From assembly GCF_014839805.1 (NCBI RefSeq), contig NC_051119.1:1846245-1910244 (forward strand): a DNA stretch of 64,000 nt, read 5' to 3'. The translations under genes and the position numbers were made by a program. This DNA is from Manduca sexta (taxonomy: Eukaryota; Arthropoda; Insecta; Lepidoptera; Sphingidae). The notes beneath the pieces are model-generated. The model was not told the origin of the DNA and did not search any database. It saw only the letters and a list, made by a program, of their open reading frames with translations. Positions 35,480 to 47,633 of this stretch are shown here, one piece after another; position 1 is the first letter of the stretch; each line of letters begins with the position of its first letter.

Positions 35480-37486
35480 TTAAAATAATTATCTAACATG
35501 TTTTTAAGTTGAATAAAATATTAATATTTTGATAAGCACAAACACAAGAAATAAACAGAATTTGTTTTCAAATACCTAATTAATTAGTTTCTACAGCTAG
35601 TTACCTACTAAGGTATATAAGTACCTTCCCTTTTACTTACCTAGTATGAACCTATAACGTACATACTACTACTCTATTCCGTTTTAGTACCTACATGTGC
35701 CTACTTACTAAGAGTAACTACATTGTACTAGGTAGGTAACTATAGAAGTGCCGCGGCGTGGCGGTCGCAGATGTTCTGATCGATTGTGTTTAACGAGCTG
35801 ATGTCCCCACACGCAATACTCGCACCCTCTATTCCACAGGCTCGCTGGAACGGCTTGATAACAGAGGACCCGCAATACTATTTGTTCCGTTTTACTAGAT
35901 TTTTAAGTGCCTAGGTAGCGTCAACTCGAACAATTGGAATTAACTGAAACCAGCGACGTGCCATTTATTAGGTTTTATTGCGTAAGAATTCCATCATATA
36001 GGCATATTCAATTATTAGGTACTTATATTAAATTCTCTCGTGTCTCCAAATGGGTAGACAAAGATTATAATATATTCGTCAAGCAAGCGTATTTAATCCG
36101 TTTTATCCTGTATTAGAACTTATTTCCAATTGTTCATGAAAAAACGCTTTATGCCGAAATTAGCTTTATAATATGTTTAAGTGACTGTTGCGCATGTAAT
36201 GAATGCAATGAAGCTAATTAACATGGATTTGAGACGTTGAAAGTAAGGTCGCAGATAGCTGCCAGCATCCTGTCGACATAAAATGTAATTACGGATCGGC
36301 CTTATAATATCTAATATTGGACTTATAGTTTATTAGTATGTATGAATATACAAAATGACGATACGAGTAAAATTGCTAGCACTGCGCCTGTCTTCAAACT
36401 CGAGCAATATAACCCCGAGTAAATTGTACAACTTTAAGTTCTACATGGAAATATATGTATAACGTTTGTCACCGGAACGATACTCTCATAATGCCCAGTA
36501 ATTGAACAAATTCGAAGTACCTCAACCAGGACATGACAGTGTTTGCTCTCCGATAATGACGCTACTTGTGAGTTGATAGTTTGATTTCTTATGTATACAC
36601 GTATTTTCGTCTCTGAAATACGACTTCACGGAATTTTTTCTGATGTTTAGTTTGACTTCATAATCGCAGAGGATTATTGACACTTCAACTCGGCGTCTTC
36701 CGTCTCTTGAAAATTCCTTTTACACCTGTAGTTACTGGACGTGTGTGCAGGGCTCAGGATGGCGTGCTCCAACTTGCGGTCATTTAATTGATGCATGGAA
36801 TTTATTTGAAGAAAAAGAAATTGCTATTATGTAGTACCTACCTTTAATGTGTAGATACAGATGCACCTCTTTAAAAATAATATTGGTGGCGCCCATTTTA
36901 TGCAGATAAGTAGGTAGCTGGCTAGTGGCTTGTTTAATCTCTAATGGTTATGTCACCTGATGTATATTGTATATTGTTATAAAGAAGGAAAGATTCATAA
37001 ATATGTATTATTTACTTTAATAAATTTAATCAAATGAAATATGTAGTGTCAATTATCCACCTCATGCCTTAAGTTAAAGTTAAAGATAGTAAAACTCCAT
37101 ATTTTCAGTAAACAGTATTATAGTCAGGGGTTTTTGGTGCGGCAATTTCCAAATAGACGGGAAAATTTGTCGCTTGTTATGCCGACGCTGCGGAAAGCGC
37201 GCGAAGCAGAAAATTGGTGTAAGGAGATCGGTGCGGGCCGGCGCGTCCTGATCGAAACGCATTTAACTTATCAGCGCCCGACACTCTCCCACTGTCACCC
37301 CGGCTCCCGCTACAACCATTCGACACCACTCCACCGCGGACCGTCACGTAGTCCGCTCGTCACGACAGCAACTTCTACATACATTAACAAATTTTTCATG
37401 ATATTTGTTACTTTTACTTAATAACTGTGTGCTGAGGTGGCGGTAGTATCTCAGGCGTGTGAGCAGGCCACAGCGGGCGGCGCGAC
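35480..37486. other. Upstream region of the SLC18-like gene
   Basis: No coding exon recognised. A pyrimidine-rich, GC-richer stretch at 37270-37380 sits about 110 bases before the transporter start and may belong to its promoter or 5' UTR. The start ATG (37487) follows a GC-rich leader. Confidence 0.35.
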
Positions 37487-40400
37487 ATGGAGCGCGGGGC
37501 GAGGGGCGCGCTCATCGCCTTCGCTCTCATATACGTCACCTTCTTCCTCGACAACGTGCTGCTCACGGTGCTCGGTGAGGCTCTCAAGCTTCATGACGTG
37601 GATACTCTTCTCTGTTACCAGTTTTTTCAGACTACGTATTATGTAAAGGTTTTGAAACGATATTTTATTCGTTCACGAGATGCCAAGATATTGCGTGGCA
37701 GCGTGACCCACGTGGCAGCGTGGAGTTGTTGCTTGTCGTCTTTAGGTGTAACAGCTTTCAGTTTAACCTATTTATTGCAGTTCCTATAATACCCGACTGG
37801 GTGCGCGGCGAGTCTCTGGAGCTGTGGACGCGGCACGAGTAGCGCCGCTAGTGGCCCTGCTGAACGGCACGGTGCGGGCGGGGGTCGGCGGCGGCGGGGG
37901 GCTGGAGGTGGGCTCAGCGCAGGCCACGGTGGGACTTGTGCTCAGCGCCAAGGCGGGCGTGCAGCTGCTCAGCGCGCCGCTCGCCGCCGCCGCCGTGTGC
38001 CGCCGCGGCCCGGCGCCTGTGCTGCGCGCCGCCACCGCATTATTGGCGATCGCAGCACTTGGTACAATACATCACTGTTCTTAGATCACCCATTTGTGAA
38101 GACTATGTTTCACTAATCCATTTACTACAAAAGCAAACTTTTCAAGATCTTAGTCGCGTAACCGTTCCGGTACTGCGCTTATTGGAGTTTGACACATTCT
38201 CGTGGACTCTGTATAATAAATGAGTTCCGGCGAGGCGTTGTGTGTCCAGTGTTTTCGTGGTGCGGGCGGCAGGGCGCGGCGGGGCGCGTGTGGTGCGCGT
38301 GCGGCGGGCGCGCGCTGCACGGCGCGGCGGCGGCGCTGGCGAGCGTGGCGGGGCTGGCACTGTGCGCGGCCGCCGTGCCGCGGTTCCACGCCGCCAGGGC
38401 CATTGGCGCATTGCTAGGCGCCGTCGCGCTAGGTATCTACTCCTACACATCCAACACTGCACGCAATACTGGAGCCCTGTACGAGTGAAACGGTGCAACT
38501 AGTTCCCGAGCGTAACTACTGCTGTATCAGCGTTATCCATGATACGAGGCATATCTTGGCCCACCATACAGGTACATTAAACTAAGCGGGTGCCCAAAAG
38601 TTCGTACTGCCCTCAAGGACCCCCAACAAAGTTTGATATAAGGCACGCTACTCTATGGCAAGCTACGCATAGGGTTGCCAACAACTCTTCGATGAATAAA
38701 GTTTTATTCAAAACAAGGTTTAAAAAATATAGTACATTTAAAAAAAAAAATGTATTTTGTGGAAAAATAAAAAAAAATTGACTTAAATTATATATTATAT
38801 TTGTTACTGATTTCTCATCACTTAAAAGTTAATGTACAAAAGCGTTCATATATTTTTAAAATGGAGGATTTGTTATTAGAGTATGATGTTGAAAATATAA
38901 TATTTTTACGTACCTATCATATATTTCTTCAACAGTATATAGTACGTAGACCAAAAATGTACTACAATACTACCTATACGTATATATTATAGTACGCTAC
39001 GTCACTAAATTAGTTGCACGTCTGCCGGCCACTTATGAATTGCAAGTGTATTTTTCTTGTAAGTATAGCTCATTTGTGTTGTGGTTGGTGGCAGGCGTCC
39101 TGGTGGGGTATCCATTTGGCGGTGCGACGTACTCGACGTGGAGTCGCGGCGCGCCGTTTCTGCTGATCGCGGCCGCCCTGCTGCTCGACCTGGGTGAGAC
39201 TGGTTTAACGTAGGCTCCACAATCTCATGCCTCAAGTAGATACTGACATGGTTGTAGTGTTAATCCTATTATGTGGTACATATGTATATCAAGCGAGAAA
39301 CTCATAGACGACCTTATCTACACGAAAAATATTTGAGTGTTCCGTGTACAGAATCTGCCTAGTCCATATTATCTTGTTTTCTCTACCAGATATACCTACT
39401 TTTACTTTAACCAAGAATATTTTTAGAGTACCTGCCTATAGCGGACGAGAACAACCAAGGAAAAGCGAGGATTCTCTCCATACTCTGCTATTGCTTCGTT
39501 ACACCACTTAGTCGTGACTCGTTTCTTTCTGTCCACAGCGGCGCAGTACACCTATTTACACCCTGACCAGGTGAGTTTCAAACGAAAAAGTCACTCTGTG
39601 AAGAGGATTGGGGGAGCTGGAGGGGCTCACTGGGCGGTGAATGATTACCGCCTAATATATAACCCAGTACACAGAACCAATAATATATGCGTCATGGAAA
39701 TGTAATAGAAGCCTGGAAAACTGGTTTGGTCAGGGTTGAAGTGTCTTGAACATTGTCAGATGGAGTTATCGGACGGCGAGAGTGAGGCGGGCGCGGGGGA
39801 GTGCGCGTGCGCGGAGGGCGCGTGGGACGTGCGGCGCGCGGCGGCCGTGTGCTCGGCGGGCGCGGTGCGCGAGTGCGCCGGCGCGGTGGTGCTCACCACC
39901 AGCGTCATGGCGGCGCTGGAGCCGTGCCTGCCGCTGTGGCTCGCGCGGCGGTTCGGCTCGGCGCGGTGGCAGGCGGGCGCGGCGTTCGTGCCGGACAGCG
40001 CGGGCTACCTCGCGGCCGCCAGCGGCGCGGGCTGGCTCGCGCGCGCGCTCGGCGCCGAGCGGGTCGCGCTCGCGGGACAGACCGCCGTCGCACTCGCCGC
40101 GCTCGCCATACCGCATGCGGCCTCCGTCAGTACGCACTACACCCCGCGATGTTCGGTTGCTGCTGCTCCTGTTTAACTTGCCATGTGTTGCGTTCAGGTG
40201 TCGTGGCTGGCGCTGCCGCACGTGGCGCTGGGGTGCGGGCTGGGCGCGGTGGACGCGGCGCTGGTGCCGGCGCTGCTGGCTCGGCACCCCGGCGACGCGC
40301 CCACGCTCGCTGCTCTGCTACAGGCTGCCTCTTCAGCTGCCTACGCGCTCGGTATCCAATATGAATGAACACTATTTGACATTCAACGTCCTGTGTACGT

Positions 40401-40983
40401 ACTTGTCGACTGACACGAGTGGCGTCGGTGCGCAGGGCCGGTGGTGGGCGGCGTGGTGTCGTGGTGGCTCGGGTTCGAGACGGCGCTGCGGTTGCTGGGC
40501 GTGCTCAACCTGCTCTACGCCGCGTTCCTCTACCGCGCGCTGTGCCGACACCCGCTCTCTGAACAGGTGATGCTACGCGTACCGCCGCTTGCGATATATT
40601 TATTGTTTTTCCTTTTTACCTTAATCGCCTGATTTTATCATAGTGCAAACACATCTTTTGCACATCCGAATAGTCTTCCTACATCGTATAATGTATCTAC
40701 TATTCCTTTTGTATTATGGGTTTTACATACAGCGGTCGTCAATTACCATCATGGGTACTAGTTGCACCGTCTCATTGCTGTATAACTCGTACTTTGCTTA
40801 TACCTTACGCGTGTCTATTGTTATTGCAATTACATTTTGAGTCAAGCATTTCGCTCGTTTGATGGTAATGTGTGTTGACAGTGGGGTGCGTGCGCGAGCC
40901 CCGCGGCGGGCGCGGGGTGCGCGGCGCGGGAGCTGGCGCCGCTGGGCGCGCTCCGGCCGCGCGTCTACACCGAGCTGCACTGA
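37487..40983 (+). CDS. SLC18-type vesicular amine transporter relative (MFS), 9 exons
   Basis: Exons: 37487-37574, 37781-38061, 38250-38432, 39095-39193, 39539-39570, 39760-40125, 40198-40351, 40436-40566 and 40882-40983. All borders are GT-AG and phases agree between exons. The product (about 478 residues) follows the VMAT/VAChT pattern in order: TM1 FFLDNVLLTVLVPIIPDW, then VGLVLSAKAGVQLLSAP (TM2), GRALHGAAAALASVAGLAL, GYPFGGATYSTWSRGAPFLL, LEPCLPLWLARRFGSARWQ, GAVDAALVPALLAR and the tail YTELH. SLC18 proteins swap vesicular protons for amines. The sequence is alanine-rich and more diverged than canonical VMAT; it could be a portabella-like paralogue. Exon 2 changes frame between about 37800 and 37860 (a one-base deficit), in the variable lumenal loop: a real defect or an assembly error. 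Third codon positions are almost all G or C. Confidence 0.85.
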
Positions 40984-41047
40984 CCTGCCGCCGCCGGCCG
41001 GCCACTGCTACACTACTACCCACTACACGCTATTGTACCATCTCTAT

Positions 41048-41053
41048 AATAAA
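41048..41053 (+). terminator. Poly(A) signal of the SLC18-like gene
   Basis: AATAAA, 65 bases after the stop codon. Confidence 0.6.
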
Positions 41054-41059
41054 TAACTT

Positions 41060-41934
41060 GTCTGAGTACTGTCCTTTACATTTTGTACCACCTAGTTACA
41101 CTAGTACTACAAAATGAGCCTTCTATCCTAGTGTACCTAATTATGTAATATTGTAACTGGCGTTTTATGTAAGTACCCGGTAAGAATTTCTATAATTACG
41201 GTAATACGTGACCCAAAACTTGGTTCTGATGTGATCACTCTGCGTTCTGTTCCTGGGCACCGCTGGAAACGGGTTATTTACGACCCTGATATGCCCCTAG
41301 GCAATGCATATCTTGAGGCACTTTTATTATTGAATAATATATTACATGTATAGGTACGTAGATTATAGGTACATACATATGTATTATGTATCTATAACCT
41401 ACACTCTGCGTTGGGCCGCAGCGCCAATAACTCTTTGTGCTAGTAACCGGGTTTTAATTCAAACCTGTCCGAGCCACAACAATATATATTATAGTTATAC
41501 ATTAAACATACAAAAATGGAAACAAAAGACCAAATGGAGCCAGTAACGATGTCAATGGGTTTATTAATTTTGTCTTCTTTTTCTGGACTAACGGCTCCCG
41601 GTCCATGCCAGGCCCCTAGGCAGTTGCATTTATGATTGGTAAAACCATAATATTATTCTATAGCAAGTTCTTAGTAAATGTATCCTTTGTGAGCAAGTAA
41701 AACAGCATACTCCTATCAGAATATATTATCAACCTATTACATAAAGAAACTGTAGTAAAACTTTTTGAGTCAACCCGACGACTGTTTGACCCGTTGACTA
41801 AGCCTGTTGACAACCCGTTCATTTGTTCCACTCAAAAAGTCGTGGCCGAGAGATCGCATGTCAAAATTACAGTAACACATACCGAGAATAAATGTAAAAT
41901 TTTCTGTGTAAATTATCACAAGCATCGCACAACA
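41060..41934. other. Intergenic, no gene seen
   Basis: Short AT-rich spacer between the transporter and the SHIPPO gene. The part next to 41935 may be the 5' UTR or promoter of the latter. No TATA box is obvious. Confidence 0.4.
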
Positions 41935-44900
41935 ATGTCCAAGAAACCTTTGGGTGAGTGCACGGAACCATTCAAACAAAATTACAGTGTTTGTTTTGTT
42001 TTTAAAATATGCTCAGGTACCTACAACTGCATGGCAAGACGTACCTGCTCTAACATACCACCCAGAATCCAGAGTTTTGTATTATGGCCCTGCATTGAGG
42101 GACGTATTGATACTGAAAACACAAATGACTGCGCTACTTCTGAGTGTCTATCTTGTTTACACGGTTGATGTTTGGCCACAAGAAGCAAGTGTACTACCGA
42201 GACTGATTTTTGTAAGACCTATCTACCACGCAGTACACGCCGTATAGGTACTTCTAGTTCCGACACCCTTTCTTTCTTTAAAAACAACAGCTGTTCCATA
42301 CCAATAACAATGTCATTTTTTTAAATTTCCTATTATGTGAACTAAGAGTACTTACCTAGTGTAGATTATTGTGCTGATGGGGCCTTAACTAGTACGAGGT
42401 TTTGGGGGACAGGTCTTTACAACGCCTTTTTATAAGATTGACGAAGGAGGTTAATGTTTTTCTCTATGTATCCCTCGTAAGCGCGAAGTCCTGGGCGGTA
42501 GTTTAGTTTTCCACCCTCTTGGGCCACCACGCTGTCGTGTTCCAAGTATTTGACAGACCGTGTTATAGTTAAGGTAAAGTTCCGAACATGGATGCACCAA
42601 AAAAGTGTAACAAGATTCTGCAGTATCGTAGAAAAATCGATATATTTCCTATGGGGTGGTTTTCTCGGTGGCGTAGTTGTACTGCATGCATGTTACGGGA
42701 GCGCTCTGAGGTCCTGCGTTCGAATCTCAAATCGGGCAAAATGATATTTAGGTTTTTCTGCTCAGTACCATCCCGGAGTCTGGTATTTGTGCCTGATATG
42801 TCGATAGACTTGCCCACTATCACATCATGGGACGGAACACACTTGGCAGAAAGTGGGTTCCCTGGTTGCGCCTTTGCATACTTTTTTAGGGATAAATGCG
42901 TGATACGTGTATGTTTGTGGGTGGTTGGTGTGCTATGGAAGGAAGTGGAACAATATATCTCTTACTCCTTTTGGTTAATTTATTTACGGGTTAAGACCTA
43001 GTGTTCTCGGAAACTCACTGAGCTTCACCGCTCGGCGTCATAAAGAGCGTACCACTGCTGAACCTGACTTATAGGAGTTGCAGAGGTTTATAGTCTTATT
43101 TGACGGCTGATCAGTTTATGAAGTCCTGCTATGATATGCACGCAGGTCCCGGGCCGGGCGCGTACCAGCTGCCGACGACGGTGGGGTTCACGCAGCACGA
43201 CCCATCGCGGTACCGCAACCCGATGTACTCGTTCGGCACGAACGCGGGGTTCCGCGTGAAGCCGCTGGGCCCGGGGCCCGCCTACCGCATCGACCGCGTC
43301 ACGCGCGACGGCGTCGTCACCGCGCCCGCCTGGAGCTTCGGCGCCACGTAACTATTCATGTTTACATACAGAGTCTACCGAGTCAATAGTCTGGATTTAA
43401 AGAACGTATCTTCATAAATAGAAAAACTACGTGGGGAAATCTCTAAGTCTCTATAGGGATTTCTGAGGTATGTGAAGTCCAACAACTCGTAGGTACCAGG
43501 CCAGTGTGGGTGCCTAATGCCTAAAACCTTTCAATAGTAGAGGAGGCTCATACTTGCACTCTGACCCACGGCCAGGTTCCCGACGCGCGCGACGCTGCGC
43601 ACGCCGGGCCCGGGCGCGCATGCGCCGGAGCGCTGCCCGCCGATGCGCGAGCCGCGCGCGCCCGTGTACTCGATGGGCGCGCGGCTCGGGTTCGCGCTGA
43701 AGCGGCCCGGCCCCGCGCCCAACGCGTACGCGCTGCGGCTCGGCTCCGGCACGCCCGCCTACACCATGGGCGCGCGCGTCGGCTACAACCTCAAGGCCAA
43801 GTCGCCCGGACCCGCCGTCTACTTCCAGCGCGACACCAACGTGTACAAGAACAAGTAAGACTACATTACTATTCACATATACTAATGTATTTTAAATTAT
43901 ATATAAAAAAAATACATCACGCTTTTATCCCCGAAATGATACGTAGATAGGGTACAATGAGGGCACTCACTTTTTGCCAAGTGTGATCGATCCCGTGATA
44001 TGTTGTAGACGAGTCTTTCGCCATATCAGGGACAAATAAAAAAATCCGGGCTGACACTGAAGGTAAAACCCAATATCACTATCCCACCCCGGATTCAAAC
44101 CCGGGACCTCAGTGAAGTGTCGCACCGCGCACTCAACACAACTACGCCACCAAGATAGTCTTACTATATTGATGTAAATACCAAATACCGAACTAGAAGC
44201 TTATTCCGTTGTATATGTGAGTTTTAAACGGTTCGTGTCGATATTCTGACTAACACTTGGTCTCGCGGCGTGCGGCAGACAGCCGGTGTACTCGCTGGGC
44301 GCGCGGCTGGACGGCGCCGGCAAGGCGACGCGCACGCCCGGGCCCGCCGCCTACCCGCCCAACCTCTACAACGTCAAGAAGGTACGCACCCGCACTTACT
44401 CCTGTCCTACATTCGCCTTTAAACTTGCGTGGGATTTAGATTAAGCAAGCAAACTTAATAAAGTTGTGCCTGTGGCTCGGGGGCATCTAAAGAATTCCAT
44501 CACGGCATCCCCTACCTAATAGGGCATACCGAAAGCCAAGAGGCGAGCAGTGGGGGACTGTTCGCTCGAATACATACAATCCCGCTCCGAGGTGGACAAC
44601 GTCGGTTACCGATTTTGCAGACGCCAAAGGCGTCCTTGCTATCCCTACTGAACTTGTCACTAGATATCCCTACCCAACGTAGTACATATCACTAATATGA
44701 TATCAGCAAAACTTAATATTATATTTTTCCTACACAACCGGTCATCTAACAACATATATTGAATTATGTAAGAAATCCCCACGCAAAATATTGCCTAGGA
44801 ATCTTCAACCCATAATTTTCTATGCGTAAGATAATTTGAACAGTATGGTAAGAGTAATTAAAGTTACTATACCACTAATGTATACCACTGCCCACAGAAC

Positions 44901-44984
44901 CCGTACGCATATTCGTTCGGCACACATCACTCGGAGTACGCGCCGCCGATGATCATCCGCGAGGACACCATGGACTGCTTGTGA
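41935..44984 (+). CDS. SHIPPO-repeat ciliary/sperm-tail protein (ODF3/CIMAP family)
   Basis: Proposed exons: 41935-41953 (MSKKPL), 43146-43347, 43576-43854, 44279-44381 and 44898-44984. The total is 690 bases, 229 residues plus TGA, and all phases close. The family binds ciliary and flagellar microtubules, in sperm tails and axonemes. Seen in order: GPGPGAYQLPTTVGF, HDPSRYRNPMYSFGT, GPGPAYRIDRVTRDG, RTPGPGAH, APVYSMGAR, KRPGPAPNAYALRLG, PAYTMGAR, KSPGPAVY, PVYSLGARLD, RTPGPAAY and the family-specific end SFGTHHSEYAPPMI. These are SHIPPO-type PGP repeats alternating with YS.G.R blocks. Exons 2 to 5 are firm. The 19-base first exon is chosen for its start context, GTGAGT donor and matching phase, and is less certain. 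SINE pieces fill introns 1 to 3. Confidence 0.85.
42655..42800 (+). repeat. SINE, second family, in intron 1 of the SHIPPO gene
   Basis: The head GGCGTAGTTGTACTGCATGC and B box GCGTTCGAATCTC precede the body TATTTAGGTTTTTCTGCTCA and GGAGTCTGGTATTTGTGCC. Confidence 0.7.
43430..43560 (+). repeat. SINE body fragment in intron 2 of the SHIPPO gene
   Basis: TGAGGTATGTGAAGTCCAAC, CCAGGCCAGTGTGG and GTAGAGGAGGCTCATA match the 3' half of the SINE at 11321-11690. It makes up most of a 228-base intron (43348-43575). Confidence 0.7.
43915..44160 (-). repeat. SINE, second family, minus, in intron 3 of the SHIPPO gene
   Basis: Nearly complete. The tRNA-like head reads in reverse at its right end, with the B-box complement GGATTCAAACCCGGGACCTC near 44092. 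The body CTTTTATCCCCGAAATGATA is on the left. Confidence 0.75.
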
Positions 44985-45271
44985 CGTCACCCGTGACGTC
45001 ACGCCGCGGTAAAAAAAAACGCAACCTCGCTGCACCGGCGTCAAATATGTCGCACGCGCAAGGAGCGAGGGAGTAATATTTTGTCCACAATGGCGCTCCA
45101 AAGTGATATCGTAGTGTGGAAAGGTCCCATTTCTGGGGAAGTTCCCCCTACTTTTCAGGAATGCCTTTTTGTTCGTCTATGAAAAATGTTAGTTGAAAAG
45201 TAAATCGTAATCGTGAATGAGTTGTTGGTGTCATCATTTAGAACTAATGTATTTTGTAAAAATATTGTTAT

Positions 45272-45277
45272 AATAAA
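45272..45277 (+). terminator. Poly(A) signal of the SHIPPO gene
   Basis: AATAAA, about 290 bases after the stop, the first one found on this strand. Confidence 0.5.
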
Positions 45278-45885
45278 AATGATTAACTTTGAAAACGTTT
45301 ATTATCAACACTTAATGCTACATTATCTAATATACTATCATAATGTTCTATAATACACCGCACCGATTTTAACAAGACATGTGGAGCCGTGTCTTCACTA
45401 TGCATCTGTTATTGTAACAGATATTACAGTATTAAGGTTTACGCACATTAAACTGCCACAAAATTTACCCACAAGGAAACATTTATGCCATTAAAATTGA
45501 CACCATTTACCTCAACCATACATAATGCAAAAATGACTTGTTGTCGAGAGAATAATGATAATGCAATCATGCACCTCATAGTCAAACCTCAGTTCAGTTT
45601 GTAAACAGTGGTCAATATTGTGATGGTTTTAATTAGTCCATTCTGTATCATGATAGCTCAACTATGAGCCACATAGATGAGGTGTTCAAGTTAAAATTGT
45701 GAGTTGTTTTGGTGTTGGGTGTGGTGCTTGCCTCAAGTGCAAAGGTGTCTACTGTGAGCCTCAGTAGTCAAGAGCCGTAGCAAACATACCTTTCTACAAT
45801 CGTTATCACTAACAATTACGAAAGGGAATGACATACCCAAGTGATAGATTTACAGGGTACGTGATTGCTACACCTATATTTGATA

Positions 45886-45891
45886 TTTATT
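45886..45891 (-). terminator. Poly(A) signal of the mL54 gene
   Basis: AATAAA on the minus strand, 55 bases after the stop codon of the convergent gene. Confidence 0.6.
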
Positions 45892-45945
45892 GGTGTTATG
45901 GATTGTAGTAAGGCATGCTGTGTACGGCCTCAGGTATGGCAGGGT

Positions 45946-47633
45946 TCAGAACTTCCTCATGGAGCGCAGCTTGTTGTTGCGGCGCATGCCCGCGGCGCGC
46001 ACGCGGATCCAGTACTGCTTGGAGTTGGGGTCGAGCTCCTCCAGCCGCGGCGGGCCCGACGTGCGCAGCGACCACAGCCACGCCGGGTACTCACTGTCCT
46101 CCTTCAGCTGGAAACATCACCACAGGTGTTATCGCTTCATCATTGTCACATCTGACTACAGGGTGGTGTACACCATGAGGTCATACGATGCCAAAACAGC
46201 ATAACAATCCTCTATAATTATACAGCACCATTGTGATTGGCTTGAGTGATGTTGCTGGTGTTAATGAGGGATGGCTACTCACTAACATGTCAGCAGTTTG
46301 CTCATGTCTTCATTTTCTTGCATAAAAATAACATTATATATTTAAATCGTCATCATTCTACAGCACTATATCATACAAAAGCATTCTCAGTCAACCTTGA
46401 CATCCTCTCCAGTCACATAGATGTTAGAGCCGCACACGTAGTTGACCAGCTTGTTGGGGTCTGTCTCGACAGGCATTTCTTTCTTTTCCATGGTTCCCAG
46501 TTTACCGGCCTTCTTCTTGCCTTTGCCAAGGCCCATGACACCTGTAAGGAAAATGGTTTAAGGGTTACAATGGAAGTTACTGATTTAGTAATCAACATAA
46601 TCTTATTTTTATATGTTCTCATTCTTGTTGTCATGTATAAGATGGGGGTACTTTAAAAAAGTCAGTCAGAGTTTGGATGTGCTTAAGAACGAAGTGTGCT
46701 GCACCAGAATAATTATGGAACTTATGTGAGTTTATAACACTTGTGTTTGTGCTTTGAACTGTAAGGTGAAAGCAAAAAAGGTGCTGGGTTTAATTCCCAG
46801 GTTGGACAACATTGAATTATGAATTTGTACTTTATGATAATGGTCATTTCTATCACAACTTACATTGTAGGACTGTCATAAGCTTAGAAAAGGCTGCTTC
46901 TACTTACCCCGTCAGGGGTAAAATGTAATAGTATGTGACTGAATATATAATTATTATTTTTATAAATTGTGGCAGGGTGATGAGTCTTTTTAACTGACTT
47001 CTTAAAATTAAGGAGGTTCTCAATTCAATGTGAATTTTTTATTTTTTTTCCTCTGAACTCACATCATTTATTAACCAATTTGGAAATTCGTTTTTTATTT
47101 GAAAGGGTACACTACCAGGTTTTTCCCATAGAAATATTTAAGAAATCCATTCAGTAGGTTGAGTTTCAAACCGAAATAAACTGGAATAAATATGGTGTGC
47201 AAGTAAACATAATTACGAATTTGTAATTTTTGTAACCTCAGTAATTTATCAACTAATTTGTATTTTTTATTAGAAAGGATATACTTCCAGAACCATGTAA
47301 CAGAACCTTTATACTGGTTATAGTAACGTATATATTTTTTTGGCTTATTAGTGGTTTTGTAGGTGGCTTAATTTTTTGCTATGTAGTTATATTATAGTGG
47401 CACAGAGGAGCAGATGACTTGTGCAAATACTAGCAATTTTCAAAGTTTAGTGTTGCATTGTAAATTGTGAAATAGTTACTATCATTACCTCCAGCAGCAC
47501 TTGTTGTTTTCTTAGCAGCAAAACATGTCGCATCCATGTGAAGCTGAGTGCTTTGTACCGGTAACACTCGTCCAACTAGGTTTAACGTCCTTAATAATCC
47601 TGTATACATGTTTACAAGTGATAAATAGCGCAC
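45946..47633 (-). CDS. mRpL54: Mitochondrial large ribosomal subunit protein mL54
   Basis: Three exons on the minus strand: 47633-47489, 46541-46396 and 46107-45946. Together they are 453 bases, 150 residues plus TGA, with phases 1 and 0 that agree. The start gives an amphipathic, Arg/Leu-rich leader (MRYLSLVNMYTGLLRTLNLV) suited to mitochondrial import; Met 9 is a possible alternative start. The core VMGLGKGKKKAGKLG, DPNKLVNYVCGSNIYVTGED, DSEYPAWLWSL and the block PPRLEELDPNSKQYWIRVR, followed by a basic tail, follows metazoan MRPL54 closely, and the human protein is of similar length. It belongs to the mitoribosomal large subunit. Intron 1 carries a SINE. The gene converges on the SHIPPO gene and lies head to head with the membrane-protein gene at 48898, about 1.26 kb apart. 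Confidence 0.92.
46735..46950 (+). repeat. SINE, second family, in intron 1 of mL54
   Basis: The B-box-like GGGTTTAATTCCCAGG and the end GGCTGCTTCTACTTACCCCG then TCAGGGGTAAAATG mirror the copies found in reverse at 43915 and 61255. Confidence 0.55.

Noticed and set aside
38142..40372. Arg/Pro-rich open frames on both strands over the transporter exons
   Set aside because: They overlap exons whose true frame matches SLC18 proteins and arise from extreme GC content.
41794..42247. Open stretches with a possible acceptor near 42016 after the short SHIPPO exon 1
   Set aside because: The phase would fit, but the product has no SHIPPO repeat and ends in stops, while skipping it joins directly to GPGPGAY with closed phases.
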